Below are positions 44,453-53,922 of a DNA stretch of 64,000 bases, piece by piece. Position numbers and translations under genes: made by a program. Origin of the DNA: Streptoverticillium olivoreticuli subsp. olivoreticuli (GTDB lineage: Bacteria; Actinomycetota; Actinomycetes; Streptomycetales; Streptomycetaceae); assembly GCF_003391135.1 (NCBI RefSeq), contig NZ_CP031455.1:8707501-8771500 (forward strand), in the 5' to 3' direction. A model generated the notes under the pieces. The model saw nothing but the letters and a program-made list of their open reading frames with translations. It did no database searches and was not told the DNA's origin. Position 1 is the first letter of the stretch, and the number at the start of each line of letters is the position of its first letter.

Positions 44453-45550
44453 ATGTCTTCACCGATTCTCGATATTACGACGGATCCGTCCCGGATCGAT
44501 CCTGATGAGTATGTGCGCGAGCTCATGCAGTGGCACTTCCGCCCCGAGACCGGCTGCTCGTTCTGGTTGCGCCGCGCGGCCCGACTCGGCTTTGATCCAC
44601 TCACCGATGTCAACGGCGTCGCTGACCTTGCGAAGTTCCCCAATTTCATCGACGAGTTCCGCGACACTGCGATCGAGGACCTGATTCCGCGCGGTCTCGG
44701 GCAGAGTCAGCAGATCGCCGGGATCTACGAAAGCAGTGGCACCACGGGACCGCCCAAGCGGTTCGTCATGTTCGAGGAGTGGCTCGAGGGGTTCCTCTCC
44801 TGGTGGGGTGACCGGCTGGACGAGATCGTCGCGGAGACGGGACCGCTCAACTCACTGGCTATCGTGCCGTCCGGTCCTCATATGTTCGGTGAGGTGACGA
44901 CACGCTGGGCCCGCCGCTGCGGGGGCGTTAAGTTCACCGTGGACCTCGATCCCCGTTGGGTGAAGGTCCTCATTTCCCAGGGACGAACGGGGGATGCGGA
45001 CGCGTACGCCGAGCACATCGTCGACCAGGCGGCACACATCCTGCGAACCCAGGACGTCGGGGTCCTGGCCACCACCCCTGCACTGCTGGAGCGCCTCGCA
45101 CGCCACGCGGACCTGGTGGACCTCATCAACAAGTCGGTACGAGCGATCATCTGGTCCGGGGCGCAGATGGACGCGGACACCCGGGAACTGCTCCGCTCGC
45201 AGGTTTTCCCCGGCATCCCGCTGCTCGGCATCTACGGGAGCACCACCATCCTCGGAGGCGCGAAAGAGCGCCACGACGAGGAATTCGACGGGAACCCTGT
45301 CAGTGATCCCTTCTCGCCGTACATCTTCTTCCGCGTCGTCGACCCGGAGACGGGCGAAGAGGTCGGGTTCGGCCAGCGCGGGCAGGTCGTGATGAGCCAT
45401 CTCACGAAATACGCCCTGCTGCCGAACAATCTGGAGCGCGACATGGCGACCCGGATCAAGCCGCCGGAAGGTGTGATCGGCTCCTCAGTGGCCGGAGTCG
45501 GCCCCGTGTCCACATTCGGGGGCACCCCGGTGATCGAAGGGGTGTACTGA
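44453..45550 (+). CDS. LuxE/PaaK-like acyl-activating ligase (365 aa)
   Basis: ANL-superfamily adenylating enzyme of the short LuxE type (about 360 aa). IYESSGTTGPPKRFVMFEEW carries the Ser/Thr/Gly-rich ATP-binding loop. IIWSGAQMDADT and LLGIYGSTTILGG correspond to the A4/A5 adenylate-binding strands. Such ligases activate a carboxylic acid as acyl-AMP and pass it to a reductase, carrier or thiol. The TGA overlaps the ATG of the next gene, a LuxC-like reductase, so the pair should act together as a fatty-acid (or other acid) reductase giving an aldehyde. No luciferase (LuxAB) gene is present, so bioluminescence is not suggested. The substrate is unknown. Confidence 0.75.
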   Translation: MSSPILDITTDPSRIDPDEYVRELMQWHFRPETGCSFWLRRAARLGFDPLTDVNGVADLAKFPNFIDEFRDTAIEDLIPRGLGQSQQIAGIYESSGTTGPPKRFVMFEEWLEGFLSWWGDRLDEIVAETGPLNSLAIVPSGPHMFGEVTTRWARRCGGVKFTVDLDPRWVKVLISQGRTGDADAYAEHIVDQAAHILRTQDVGVLATTPALLERLARHADLVDLINKSVRAIIWSGAQMDADTRELLRSQVFPGIPLLGIYGSTTILGGAKERHDEEFDGNPVSDPFSPYIFFRVVDPETGEEVGFGQRGQVVMSHLTKYALLPNNLERDMATRIKPPEGVIGSSVAGVGPVSTFGGTPVIEGVY

Positions 45551-46920
45551 TGGCAGAGCTGGTGCATGTTGACGCGCTCGGCGCCGACGGCATCTACCGC
45601 ACTCGCCGGCGCATGGACCTGACCAGCGTGTCCGGTGAGAAGATCGGCGAGATCGGCCTGGTCTCCCCTCTGTACGTGCGGCGTACGGTGGCCGCCATGC
45701 GTGAAGCGCCGGTCCCGAGCGCAACCGACCGCATCGCGATGCTGGACAAGGCTGCCGACATCTATCTGACCGGCACCATCGCAGACATGAACGCGGACCA
45801 GTACGCCCACCTGGTCTCGGTTGCCTCAGGGGTGCCGCTGTCTGTCGTCCGGGGATCGATCGCCGGGGTCGCCGACGCCTTGCGAGCGCTGCGCCATACC
45901 GCCGGGCTCGCGATGCCGATGGGGGCAGCTGCCTGCTGGGACGACCCCAGGACGGAGAGCGGCTCGGCGGTATGGACCCGCAAGGGTGATGTGTTCGCGG
46001 TGCATGCCTCCGGCAATACCCCAGGCGTGCACGGGCTGTGGCCGGAGGCGCTAGCGCTGGGCTACAAGGTGGCGGTGCGGCCCTCGAACCGTGAGCCTTT
46101 CACCGCATTCCGGCTGATCTCGGCCCTGCGGGAAGCAGGTTTCAGCGATGACAGCGTTGCACTGCTGCCCACCGATTACGAGACGGCGGATGTGATCATC
46201 GCCGAGGCGGACTACGCCATGGTCTATGGCGGCCAGGACGTGGTCGACAAGTACGCCGGCAATCCGCGGGTACTGCCGCAGGGCCCCGGCCGGTCCAAGA
46301 TCCTGGTCACCAAGGACGTCGACTGGCGCGACAAGGTCAGCCTGATCGCCGACGCGGTGAGCTACCTCGGCGGTACTGCATGCGTGTGCACCACCTCGGT
46401 GCTCATCGAAGGTGATCCCGCTCCGCTCGCGGAAGCACTGGCGGACAGGCTCTCCCAGATACCGAGCCTCGCAGCTGAAGATCCGGCGGCGGTCCTGACA
46501 GTCCAGCCGTGCGAACAGGCCGAAAAGATCGACCAGTATCTGCACACGGTCGCCGAGGGAACCCGCCCATGGCTCGGAGGGGACTCCATCGTCGACGAAC
46601 TGCCCGCCGGCGGGGCCGTCCTGCGACCCGCCGTACACGAAGTCCGGTCGCCGGACGCCTCCCAGCTCAACGTCGAACTGCCGTTTCCCTGCGTATGGGT
46701 GGGACCGTGGGCACCGGAGGACGGGATCGCCCCGCTGAAGCGGTCCCTGGTCGTGACCGCGATGACCGAAGACCGGCAGCTGATCGAGGACCTGCTGCGC
46801 GAGCCGAGCATCACCAATGTGTACCTCGGCGACACCCCGACGACCTTGATGCTGCCCGGAGTTCCACACGACGGATACCTCGGGGAGTTCCTCATGCGGA
46901 CCAAGGCAGTGATCCGGTAG
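45550..46920 (+). CDS. LuxC-like acyl reductase / aldehyde-dehydrogenase-fold protein (456 aa)
   Basis: An aldehyde-dehydrogenase-fold protein in the LuxC size range. FAVHASGNTPGVHGLWPEAL is the conserved N-terminal nucleotide-binding block of LuxC/acyl-CoA reductases. KVAVRPSNREPFTAFRL follows, and SYLGGTACVCTTSVLIEG holds the candidate catalytic Cys. Together with the overlapping LuxE-like ligase upstream it probably reduces an activated acyl group to an aldehyde with NAD(P)H. In other bacteria LuxC/LuxE-like pairs occur in surface-glycan and natural-product clusters, which fits the sugar genes that follow. The product of this cluster cannot be named. Confidence 0.72.
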   Translation: MAELVHVDALGADGIYRTRRRMDLTSVSGEKIGEIGLVSPLYVRRTVAAMREAPVPSATDRIAMLDKAADIYLTGTIADMNADQYAHLVSVASGVPLSVVRGSIAGVADALRALRHTAGLAMPMGAAACWDDPRTESGSAVWTRKGDVFAVHASGNTPGVHGLWPEALALGYKVAVRPSNREPFTAFRLISALREAGFSDDSVALLPTDYETADVIIAEADYAMVYGGQDVVDKYAGNPRVLPQGPGRSKILVTKDVDWRDKVSLIADAVSYLGGTACVCTTSVLIEGDPAPLAEALADRLSQIPSLAAEDPAAVLTVQPCEQAEKIDQYLHTVAEGTRPWLGGDSIVDELPAGGAVLRPAVHEVRSPDASQLNVELPFPCVWVGPWAPEDGIAPLKRSLVVTAMTEDRQLIEDLLREPSITNVYLGDTPTTLMLPGVPHDGYLGEFLMRTKAVIR

Positions 46921-47136
46921 CCCCGCGAGGGGCACGTGTCCGTGTGGCCGGGCCGGAGCAGGTCTCCAGCCAGCCTACGGGCAGAGCGCTGCGGCATCTG
47001 GTGCGCCGGGCGCGGGAACCGCCAGCGTACTCATCCCGCATTCCTGAAAGTGATGTCACGTTTTCGGCGTGGTCACAGACATATCCGCCCTGGTCTCGTC
47101 AGTGCGGAACAATGAAAATTTCGAGCCGAGGTAAAA

Positions 47137-48114
47137 TTGTCAACGAATGAATTCGCCGACAGTGTCATCTTGATCACCGGAGGGACGGGGTCCCTGGGGA
47201 AAAAGTTTATCGAGCATGCGCTGGCAAAGCTGGGGCCGCGTTCGGTTATCGTATATTCCCGCGATGAGCTCAAGCAGTTCGAGCTGCGAGAACACTTCGG
47301 CCGGGATCCGCGGCTGAGGTGGATGATCGGAGACATCCGGGACCGTGAGCGGCTGTGCAAGGCCATGCACGGTGTCGACTTCGTGGTCCACGCCGCAGCG
47401 CTCAAGCAGGTCGACACGGCCGAGGTGAATGCGTACGAATACGTGCGCACCAACGTGACCGGTTCGCAGAATGTGATCGACGCAGCCGTTGGTGCTGGGG
47501 TTCGCAAGGTGGTCGCCCTGTCCACGGACAAGGCGTCCAGTCCGGTCAATCTCTACGGTGCCAGCAAGCTGTGTGCGGACAAGCTGTTCACCTCGGCCAA
47601 TCTGGATTCGCGCAACCAGGCGACCAAATTCAGCGTGGTGCGTTACGGTAATGTGCTGGGCAGCCGGGGTTCAGTGATCCCGTTCTTCCGCAGGCTGGCA
47701 GCCGAGGAAAAGTCGCTGCCGATCACTGACAAGCGGATGACCAGGTTCTGGATTACGCTTGACCAGGCAGTGGAATTCATTGTCAGCTCGTTCAGCTCTA
47801 TGCAGGGTTCCGAGCTCTTCGTCCCGAGAATCCCAAGCATGCGAGTCGTCGACCTGGTAGAGGCCATTGCGCCGGGAGCAGCCACTCATGAGGTGGGCCT
47901 GCGGCCGGGGGAAAAGCTCCACGAGGAGATGATTTCCACGGTCGACGCTGTCCGGACGTTCAAACGCGGCGACCGTTACATCATGCTGCCGCAGTCCGGC
48001 CTGCTCGACGGAGATATGCCGACGGACGGCCGCCTGCCGGACGGGTTCAATTACCAGTCCGACACCAACGACCAGTGGCTGTCGGTGGCAGATATCCAAG
48101 AACTCATCGCCTGA
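47137..48114 (+). CDS. PseB/CapD-type nucleotide-sugar 4,6-dehydratase (325 aa)
   Basis: A TTG start at 47137 has GAGG just upstream. It is a short-chain dehydrogenase of the extended type with GGTGSLGKKF for NAD(P), the STDKASSPVNLYGASK segment holding the Tyr-x-x-x-Lys pair and the Asp/Lys used by inverting dehydratases, and the terminal GLRPGEKLHEEM motif of PseB-like enzymes. It should convert a UDP-HexNAc into a 4-keto-6-deoxy sugar, the first step to pseudaminic-acid-like or other dideoxy amino sugars. A dedicated PLP aminotransferase (PseC) was not found in the window. The gene is about 220 bp after the LuxC-like gene. Confidence 0.78.
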   Translation: MSTNEFADSVILITGGTGSLGKKFIEHALAKLGPRSVIVYSRDELKQFELREHFGRDPRLRWMIGDIRDRERLCKAMHGVDFVVHAAALKQVDTAEVNAYEYVRTNVTGSQNVIDAAVGAGVRKVVALSTDKASSPVNLYGASKLCADKLFTSANLDSRNQATKFSVVRYGNVLGSRGSVIPFFRRLAAEEKSLPITDKRMTRFWITLDQAVEFIVSSFSSMQGSELFVPRIPSMRVVDLVEAIAPGAATHEVGLRPGEKLHEEMISTVDAVRTFKRGDRYIMLPQSGLLDGDMPTDGRLPDGFNYQSDTNDQWLSVADIQELIA

Positions 48115-48180
48115 CGCCCGCAACGGCGAATTTGAGCACTCATTTCGTACATCTTTTTCCGGACAAGGAGATCCGTTCAG

Positions 48181-49215
48181 TTGACTTGCGAAGAGATCGA
48201 CATGAATCAGCGCATTGAAATCTACAAGGCAGCCTCCTCGCGGGCAGCTGACCGGCTGGCGCAGAGCCAGCGCCCCGACGGCTCGCTGCCGTCATCCCGC
48301 GAGGTGATCGAGTCCTCCTACAAGGGAATCTGGGCACTGCAGTGCGCCGGTAAGACAACCGAAGCTGCGCGGCTTGCGACCTACGTGCGCTCACATCTCG
48401 CCGCTGACGGCGATGTGCCCTCGCCCCGTCAGGAACCTTACTTCCTCGACATCCACTACCTGTACGCCAACGGCTACCTGGCTATCGGGACGCACCTGCT
48501 CGGCCAGTTCGACCTGTCCGAACGATTCATGTCCTTCATCGCCACCATGCAGAACCCGGCCCATGGCGGGTTCCGCTCGGTGGGCCCGCGGGCCAGCGAC
48601 GGGCACTGCGACACCGTCTCGACCAGCATCAGCGGGCTCGCCGCGCTGTTCCACGGGAAGCAGGACGTAGCCCTGGCCGCGGCCGATTTCATTGCTGACC
48701 TGTGGAATTGCCAGCCCGGCCGCACATCGGTGTTCTACACCTCGGCTACCGCCGAGGGCGAACTGCTGACCACATACGATGCCCACCACCTGAACGTCCA
48801 GAAGCCAGGACAGGACTGGTGGTTCCTGGGAGCCCCGGCCGTGTTCCTGACTGCGCTCTACGAGAAGACCGGCGATACCAGGCACCTCGCACTGGCGCAC
48901 GACCTGATGACCTACATGGTGCAGTCGTGCAACCCGGATGCACTCCTGCACCCGTCATGCGGCAAGGTAGGACTGAGCGCCGCAATGCTGTTCCGCCTCA
49001 CGGGCGAGTGCCACTACGCGGAACTCGCTGTCCAGATCGCCGATCTGATTGTGCACAACCAGGACCCCCAGGGCGTATGGACGCGGGACAAGTGGTTCCA
49101 CGGCACCGACTGGGACAGCACGACCGACCTGATCTGGTACGACCTGGATATGTCGCTCGAGTACGTGCTGTGGCTCGACCTCATCGCCCGCGAGCTGGCC
49201 AGCGCGGGTGCGTGA
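48181..49215 (+). CDS. Alpha/alpha-toroid-like protein, enzyme type unclear (344 aa)
   Basis: A TTG at 48181 lies 10 nt after AAGGAG; an ATG at 48202 (MNQRIEIYKAA) is an alternative start. The protein is a series of amphipathic helices with recurrent phrases such as SYKGIWALQCAGK, DIHYLYANGYLAIG, TSISGLAALFHG, GAPAVFLTALYEKTGD and TDLIWYDLDMSLEYVLWLD. This is the pattern of alpha/alpha toroids found in terpene cyclases, prenyltransferases and six-hairpin glycosidases. The DxDTxS-type triad of class I or II cyclases was not found, so a cyclase is not claimed. The 3' end nearly touches the epimerase gene, and the context suggests a tailoring step on a sugar or lipid-like product. Confidence 0.5.
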   Translation: MTCEEIDMNQRIEIYKAASSRAADRLAQSQRPDGSLPSSREVIESSYKGIWALQCAGKTTEAARLATYVRSHLAADGDVPSPRQEPYFLDIHYLYANGYLAIGTHLLGQFDLSERFMSFIATMQNPAHGGFRSVGPRASDGHCDTVSTSISGLAALFHGKQDVALAAADFIADLWNCQPGRTSVFYTSATAEGELLTTYDAHHLNVQKPGQDWWFLGAPAVFLTALYEKTGDTRHLALAHDLMTYMVQSCNPDALLHPSCGKVGLSAAMLFRLTGECHYAELAVQIADLIVHNQDPQGVWTRDKWFHGTDWDSTTDLIWYDLDMSLEYVLWLDLIARELASAGA

Positions 49216-49223
49216 CGGGCGCC

Positions 49224-50171
49224 ATGCGAGTTGTGGTGACCGGGGCAACCGGATACCTGGGTCTCAGCGTCGTCGCCGCGTTGTCGGCTGCCGGACATGA
49301 GATCGTGGCGCTCTCCAGGACCAGCCGATCCGACTGGCCGCCTGGTGTACACGGTCATACCGCGGACCTCGCCGACCACGAATCGACGGGCCGCGCGCTG
49401 CGCGGAGCAGACGCGGTGTGCCACCTGGCGGCACTGATGCGGGTCCGCTCACCCCTCGCTGTGGGCGACTACTACCGCACCAACGTCGCCGGCACCGTAC
49501 ACCTGCTCGACGCGATGGTCGCAGAGCACGCCCGCACCGGTCACCCGATGCGCATGGTGTTCCTGTCCAGTGCCGCCGTCTACGGCACCGGACAGGAACG
49601 GCCCCTGCAGGAAACCGATCCGGCAACGCCGACAGGGGTGTACGGCCGCACCAAGCTCGCCGCCGAGCACGCGGTCGACAGCTATGCCCGCACCGGCGCG
49701 CTCGGCGCGGTCACCCTCAGGCTGTTCAACGCCGCCGGAGTCACCCCTGAAGGCAAGGCTCCCGGCAGCAACGCACTGATACCCCAGGTGCTGGACTGCG
49801 CAGCCTACGGCCGCACCCTGCGCGTCCACGGTGACGGCAACGCGATCCGGGACTTCGTCCACATCGCCGACGTCGTCGACGCAGTCAGCCTGGCACTGGA
49901 CGCCGCAACGCCGGGCACGGCACAGACATACAACATCGGTGCCGTGCCGGCCAGCGTGAATGAAGTCATCGACACCGCACAACAGATCTCCGGCCGCAGC
50001 ATCACCGTCGACCACCAGCCGGCCCACACCAACGAGGTGACCTGCTCGATCGCGGACGCACGGCAGGCCATCAAACATCTGGGATGGACCCCGAAACACT
50101 CCAGCCTCGAGGCCATGATCAGCGATCACTGGCAGCGAGTCCACGCTCAGCACGTTGCAGAGGGCGGATAA
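49224..50171 (+). CDS. NAD-dependent epimerase/dehydratase (315 aa)
   Basis: The ATG at 49224 starts the Rossmann motif VVVTGATGYLGLSVVAAL. Other landmarks are the LSSAAVYGTG strand with catalytic Ser, YGRTKLAAEHAV with Tyr-x-x-x-Lys, and the C-terminal RDFVHIADVVDAVSLAL typical of GalE/RmlB-like nucleotide-sugar enzymes. The frame extends farther upstream, but the extra residues overlap the previous gene. The stop TAA shares a base with the ATG of the next gene, so they are coupled. It probably epimerises or dehydrates a nucleotide sugar made by the PseB-like enzyme. Exact substrate unknown. Confidence 0.78.
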   Translation: MRVVVTGATGYLGLSVVAALSAAGHEIVALSRTSRSDWPPGVHGHTADLADHESTGRALRGADAVCHLAALMRVRSPLAVGDYYRTNVAGTVHLLDAMVAEHARTGHPMRMVFLSSAAVYGTGQERPLQETDPATPTGVYGRTKLAAEHAVDSYARTGALGAVTLRLFNAAGVTPEGKAPGSNALIPQVLDCAAYGRTLRVHGDGNAIRDFVHIADVVDAVSLALDAATPGTAQTYNIGAVPASVNEVIDTAQQISGRSITVDHQPAHTNEVTCSIADARQAIKHLGWTPKHSSLEAMISDHWQRVHAQHVAEGG

Positions 50172-51205
50172 TGGCAGACAGCCAAGTACTGGCCCTGCGC
50201 GCCGACGCCACACCTGATATCGGCACAGGGCACATCATGCGCTGCATCGCCCTGGCACAGGAGGCGGCCGCACGCGGAATGCGTCCGGTCCTGCTCGGGA
50301 CGTGCGAGGTGCCCTGGCTGACAGAAGTCCTGGCCGCCACGCCAGTCACAGTGATGGACGCGCCGGACACCGCCGAAGGCCTCCGTATGTGCCTGAGGAC
50401 GCTGGCACCCGCGGCTGTCGTGGTCGACGCCTACCACATACCCACGGCGCACTATCGCGCGGCTGCGACGGCCGCCCCGGTCATCGCAGCCTACGACGGC
50501 GAGATACGACACGCCTGCGCCGATGTGCTCTACGACCAGAACATTGGCGCCGACCGCTCCAATCCGCCCCCCACCAACGGCGGGCTGCTGCTGCGCGGAC
50601 CCGCCTTCGCCGTCATCCGCGACAACATCCGGGCACTACGCCCCGCCGACCCGGTGCAACAGGTACTGAGCCGAGCGGCAACACCAACACCACGTGTGCT
50701 GCTGGTTCTCGGCGGCACCGACGTCCGCCGCGCCGCGCGGAAACTCACAAAAGCATTGCTGCAGATCCCGGCCCTGCACCTGACTGTGGTGACCGAAGAC
50801 AGCGCTGGTGTGCGCGCTCTGCCAGTTGCCCCGGGGCAGCAGCTGGACGTCATCGCCCCCACACCCGTACTGCCGCAGACGATGGCAGGAATGGACCTGG
50901 TGATCAGCGCGGCCGGGACCACCACGATCGAGCTGTGCTGCCTGGGCGTGCCTGCAGCGCTGATCCAGGTCGTCGACAACCAGAAGCCGGTCTACGAAGG
51001 GGCGGTTTCCCACCGGTGCGCCGAAGGCCTCGGTTCCATCAGCGAAGTGCTCGCACACCCGGCCACCATGGCGCAGCACGTGCGTGATCTGCTCGCCCAG
51101 CCCGCCAGACGCGCGGAACTCGCCCAGCGTGCCTGGCAGATGGTCGACGGCCTCGGAAGACAGCGGATTCTCGAAACCGTGACAGGTGCCGCAGCAGCCA
51201 GGTAA
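50171..51205 (+). CDS. PseG-like UDP-sugar hydrolase / glycosyltransferase-fold protein (344 aa)
   Basis: The start ATG at 50171 overlaps the preceding stop. The N-terminal RADATPDIGTGHIMRCIALA matches the R-x-D-x-G-x-GH-x-RC signature of PseG, which removes UDP during pseudaminic-acid synthesis. The C-terminal half has the GT28-type nucleotide-binding pattern (RVLLVLGGTD, LVISAAGTTTIELCCLGVPA and DNQKP). In a PseG setting it would release a free amino sugar; as a general member of the fold it could instead transfer it. PseB and PseG analogues next to each other suggest an amino-sugar pathway, but PseC/F/H/I are missing from the window. Confidence 0.7.
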   Translation: MADSQVLALRADATPDIGTGHIMRCIALAQEAAARGMRPVLLGTCEVPWLTEVLAATPVTVMDAPDTAEGLRMCLRTLAPAAVVVDAYHIPTAHYRAAATAAPVIAAYDGEIRHACADVLYDQNIGADRSNPPPTNGGLLLRGPAFAVIRDNIRALRPADPVQQVLSRAATPTPRVLLVLGGTDVRRAARKLTKALLQIPALHLTVVTEDSAGVRALPVAPGQQLDVIAPTPVLPQTMAGMDLVISAAGTTTIELCCLGVPAALIQVVDNQKPVYEGAVSHRCAEGLGSISEVLAHPATMAQHVRDLLAQPARRAELAQRAWQMVDGLGRQRILETVTGAAAAR

Positions 51206-51361
51206 CGAACCTGTTCCAAGGCGGAGCCCGTGTGGCATCCCCCCGAGCCCTCGCAACACCCCGGCTCGCCAACACTCCCCGCCACAAACAGAGGCCCACC
51301 CCAAAGTGCCCTTGCCGTCGCACCCAGCCGACAGCTTCACACCAAAGGAGAGTACATTTCA

Positions 51362-51781
51362 GTGACCACCCCTTCCCACCCCTCCACCGGACCGGCTACG
51401 CCCAGGACGCCGCTCACCGATCCGACGATGATCGGCCATCGTTTCAACGAGCTCTGCAACGCCGGCGCACTCAACGAACTGGTCGCCCTGTACGAGCCCG
51501 ACGCCGTCATCGTCGATGAGTCCGGCCAGATACACCGCGGCACCCTCGAAATCCGCGCCTTCTTCTCCGAGATGCTGGAGATGCAGCCGACCGTGCAAAC
51601 CCTTGCCGCCCAGGTCATCGTGAACGCAGACCTCGCCCAGAGCAGCACCCACTGGCAGTGCGACACCACAGCACCTGACGGCACCCCCATCCGCATGGAA
51701 GCGCAAGCCTCGGAACTGTTCCGCAGGCAACCCGACGGAACATGGCGTGTACTGATCGACAACCCCTGGGGCGCACGATAG
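51362..51781 (+). CDS. SnoaL-like / NTF2-fold protein (139 aa)
   Basis: A GTG start at 51362 with AAAGGAG about 11 nt upstream is chosen; earlier codons in the same frame are proline-rich and implausible. From residue 20 the text IGHRFNELCNAGALNELVALYEPDAVIVDESGQIHRG, followed by a helix and antiparallel strands ending FRRQPDGTWRVLIDNPW, is the standard SnoaL/DUF4440-type cone fold (split in my reading). Such proteins act as small cyclases, isomerases or binding proteins in biosynthetic clusters. No catalytic residue can be assigned. Confidence 0.65.
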   Translation: MTTPSHPSTGPATPRTPLTDPTMIGHRFNELCNAGALNELVALYEPDAVIVDESGQIHRGTLEIRAFFSEMLEMQPTVQTLAAQVIVNADLAQSSTHWQCDTTAPDGTPIRMEAQASELFRRQPDGTWRVLIDNPWGAR

Positions 51782-51866
51782 CCCCGCTCATCCGCCCCCG
51801 GAGACCCCCGGCTGTCCGGCACCTTCCGGACGGACAAGTGACACGTATTCCCCCTCACTACGCCAC

Positions 51867-53369
51867 ATGACCAGCCACCTGTCCCTACCCCGACGCGGAA
51901 TGAGCACGCGACAAATGAACAACGACATCTGCTGGACCTCTGCCAGCGACCTCGCGGAGGCGATCCGCAACGGCGACCTGTCTGCCACCGAAGTGGCCAG
52001 CGCCATGGTGGCGCGGATCGAAGACGTGAACCCGGCCGTCAACGCGTTCGTGAGTTTCGATCCCGAGCAGGTCCTTGCCGACGCGCGCGCTCTCGACAAG
52101 CGGCAGGCAGACGGAGAGGAGCTCGGTCCGCTGCACGGTGTTCCGTACTCCATCAAGGAACTCACCGCGATGAAAGACCTGCCTCTCACGCTCGGCCTGG
52201 CCCCCCTGAAGGGAAACCTTGGGGCACGAGACGCGGCGTTCGTCACGCGGATGCGGGGGGCTGGCGGGCTGTTTCTCGGCAAGACCAACGCACCCGAGTG
52301 TGCCTACTACGGCGGGACCGACGGCCACCTCTACGGCCCGACGCACAATCCGTGGAAACACGGGTACAGCGCGGGCGGGTCCAGCGGCGGCGCGGCGGCA
52401 GCCGTCGCCGCAGGTATGGGTCCGCTCGCGGAAGGCAGCGACGGCGCGGGCTCGGTCCGCATCCCGGCAGCCCTGTGCGGTGTCGTAGGAATGAAACCCT
52501 CGATGGGCCGCGTTCCGCAGTCCATGCTGCCGGGCCGCTTCTACACCTGGGCCCACCACGGCCCCATCACACGGACCGTGCGCGACGCCGCACTGATGAT
52601 GAACGTGGTCGCGGGACCCGACACGGAAGACCCGCTGAGCCTGCCTGCCGACGGTACCGACTACCTGACGGAAATCGGCAAGGACCTCAAGGGCTGGCGG
52701 GTCGCCTGGTCCCCGGACCTCGGGCTCGGCTACATCGACCCCGAGGTCGAGCGAATCTGCCGGGATGCAGCGGGCGCATTCGAGCAACTCGGCGCCACCG
52801 TCACGGAGGCGACCCCAGCGTGGGGGAACCCCGAAGAAGCGATGTGGCACGGCGTCTGGCTCCACGGGTACGCGTCCGTGTACGACATGCTCGACTGGGA
52901 GTCGATGCAGGGCCAGGTCGACGACAACCTGATCGCGCTGATGAAGGAAGCCAAGACACTGACCGCCATCGACATAGGCCGGGCAGATGTTCTCCGCGGC
53001 GCAACATGGGACGCATTCGCAGGATTCATGCACGAATACGACATCCTCGTTTCCCCCACCCTGTCGTCGGCCACGTTCCCCTTGGAACAGTTCGCACCCG
53101 ACTGGCTGGCCGGTGAGCCACTGCGACGCCAGCTGTTGGGCTGGCTGCTCACCTACCCTTTCAACATGACCGGGACACCAGCGATCACCGTGCCCGCCGG
53201 ATTCACCGCAGACGGCCGCCCCGTCGGCCTCCAGATCGCCGGACGGCTACACGCCGACGCCTCGGTACTGCGTGCAGCAGCGAACTTCGAATCGGTACGT
53301 CCCTGGGCGGCTCGTCGACCGGAAAACCATCCCGAAGCTACGCGAGACGAGAACGCTCAGAACGTCTAG
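51867..53369 (+). CDS. Amidase-signature family enzyme (500 aa)
   Basis: The Ser-cisSer-Lys triad is present: Lys in VPYSIKELTAM, cis-Ser in the Gly-rich AGGSSGGAAAAVAAG and nucleophile Ser in EGSDGAGSVRIPAA. Length and order match amidase-signature hydrolases (GatA-like, but with no Gat partners here). An alternative start at 51900 (MSTRQMNND) is equally likely; neither has a strong ribosome site. The enzyme should hydrolyse or form an amide. As the last gene of the plus-strand cluster it may deacylate or condense the amino-sugar product. Confidence 0.8.
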   Translation: MTSHLSLPRRGMSTRQMNNDICWTSASDLAEAIRNGDLSATEVASAMVARIEDVNPAVNAFVSFDPEQVLADARALDKRQADGEELGPLHGVPYSIKELTAMKDLPLTLGLAPLKGNLGARDAAFVTRMRGAGGLFLGKTNAPECAYYGGTDGHLYGPTHNPWKHGYSAGGSSGGAAAAVAAGMGPLAEGSDGAGSVRIPAALCGVVGMKPSMGRVPQSMLPGRFYTWAHHGPITRTVRDAALMMNVVAGPDTEDPLSLPADGTDYLTEIGKDLKGWRVAWSPDLGLGYIDPEVERICRDAAGAFEQLGATVTEATPAWGNPEEAMWHGVWLHGYASVYDMLDWESMQGQVDDNLIALMKEAKTLTAIDIGRADVLRGATWDAFAGFMHEYDILVSPTLSSATFPLEQFAPDWLAGEPLRRQLLGWLLTYPFNMTGTPAITVPAGFTADGRPVGLQIAGRLHADASVLRAAANFESVRPWAARRPENHPEATRDENAQNV

Positions 53370-53544
53370 CCACGGCGGCGTCAACTGCCTTCACGACACC
53401 GGCCTGAACCTGCTTGGTTTTTCAGAGCAGAGCAATCAGCAGTCCGGGCTCGCCACCGGTCAGGCTCAGGCTCCAGGTCACCTCCTCGCCGCCGGCGAGG
53501 GGAGTCAACGAGATGTCTGACGATTGAACTCCCGGCCAGAGAGC

Positions 53545-53922
53545 CCTGTTGGTCGCCCACCCCGACGGTACTTCGTTGTGGTTTTCCCGCGCACTGCCGG
53601 GACGGACGCACGATCTGACCGCCGCCCGCGTGCACGGGATCGTCCAGACATGTCCGACCAGGGGGATCCTGGCCGACCGGGCATACCAGGGCGCTGGCGC
53701 GACCGTCCGCACCTGCTACGGACACCGTGAACTCCCCGAGCACTGCAAGAGGTTCAACCGTGTCCATGCCCGCCTCCGGGCACCCGGCGAATGCGCCTTC
53801 GCCCGGCTGAAGACCTGGCGCGCCCTCCGCCGGATGCTCCACCAACCGGATCGGAACCATCACCCAAGCTGTCCACACCCTCCGCACCTGCGAAAACGGA
53901 GGATGAGAGAGATTCGGTCAGG
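53545..53922 (+). pseudogene. IS5-type transposase remnant
   Basis: Plus-strand text LVAHPDGTSLWFSRALPGRT, GILADRAYQGAGATVRTCYG and ARLKTWRALRRMLHQPD follows the second half of the transposase at 16620-17375. It ends near GGATGAGAGAGATTCGGTCA at 53902-53921, a worn version of the terminal repeat. The first half, with the first catalytic Asp, is gone. Confidence 0.7.

Noticed and set aside
44453-46920. Bioluminescence (lux) operon
   Set aside because: Only LuxE- and LuxC-like genes are present; there is no LuxA/LuxB luciferase or LuxD, and the context is nucleotide-sugar genes.
48181-49215. Terpene cyclase / squalene-hopene cyclase
   Set aside because: The helical-repeat pattern fits, but the DxDD, DDxxD or NSE motifs expected for cyclases were not found.
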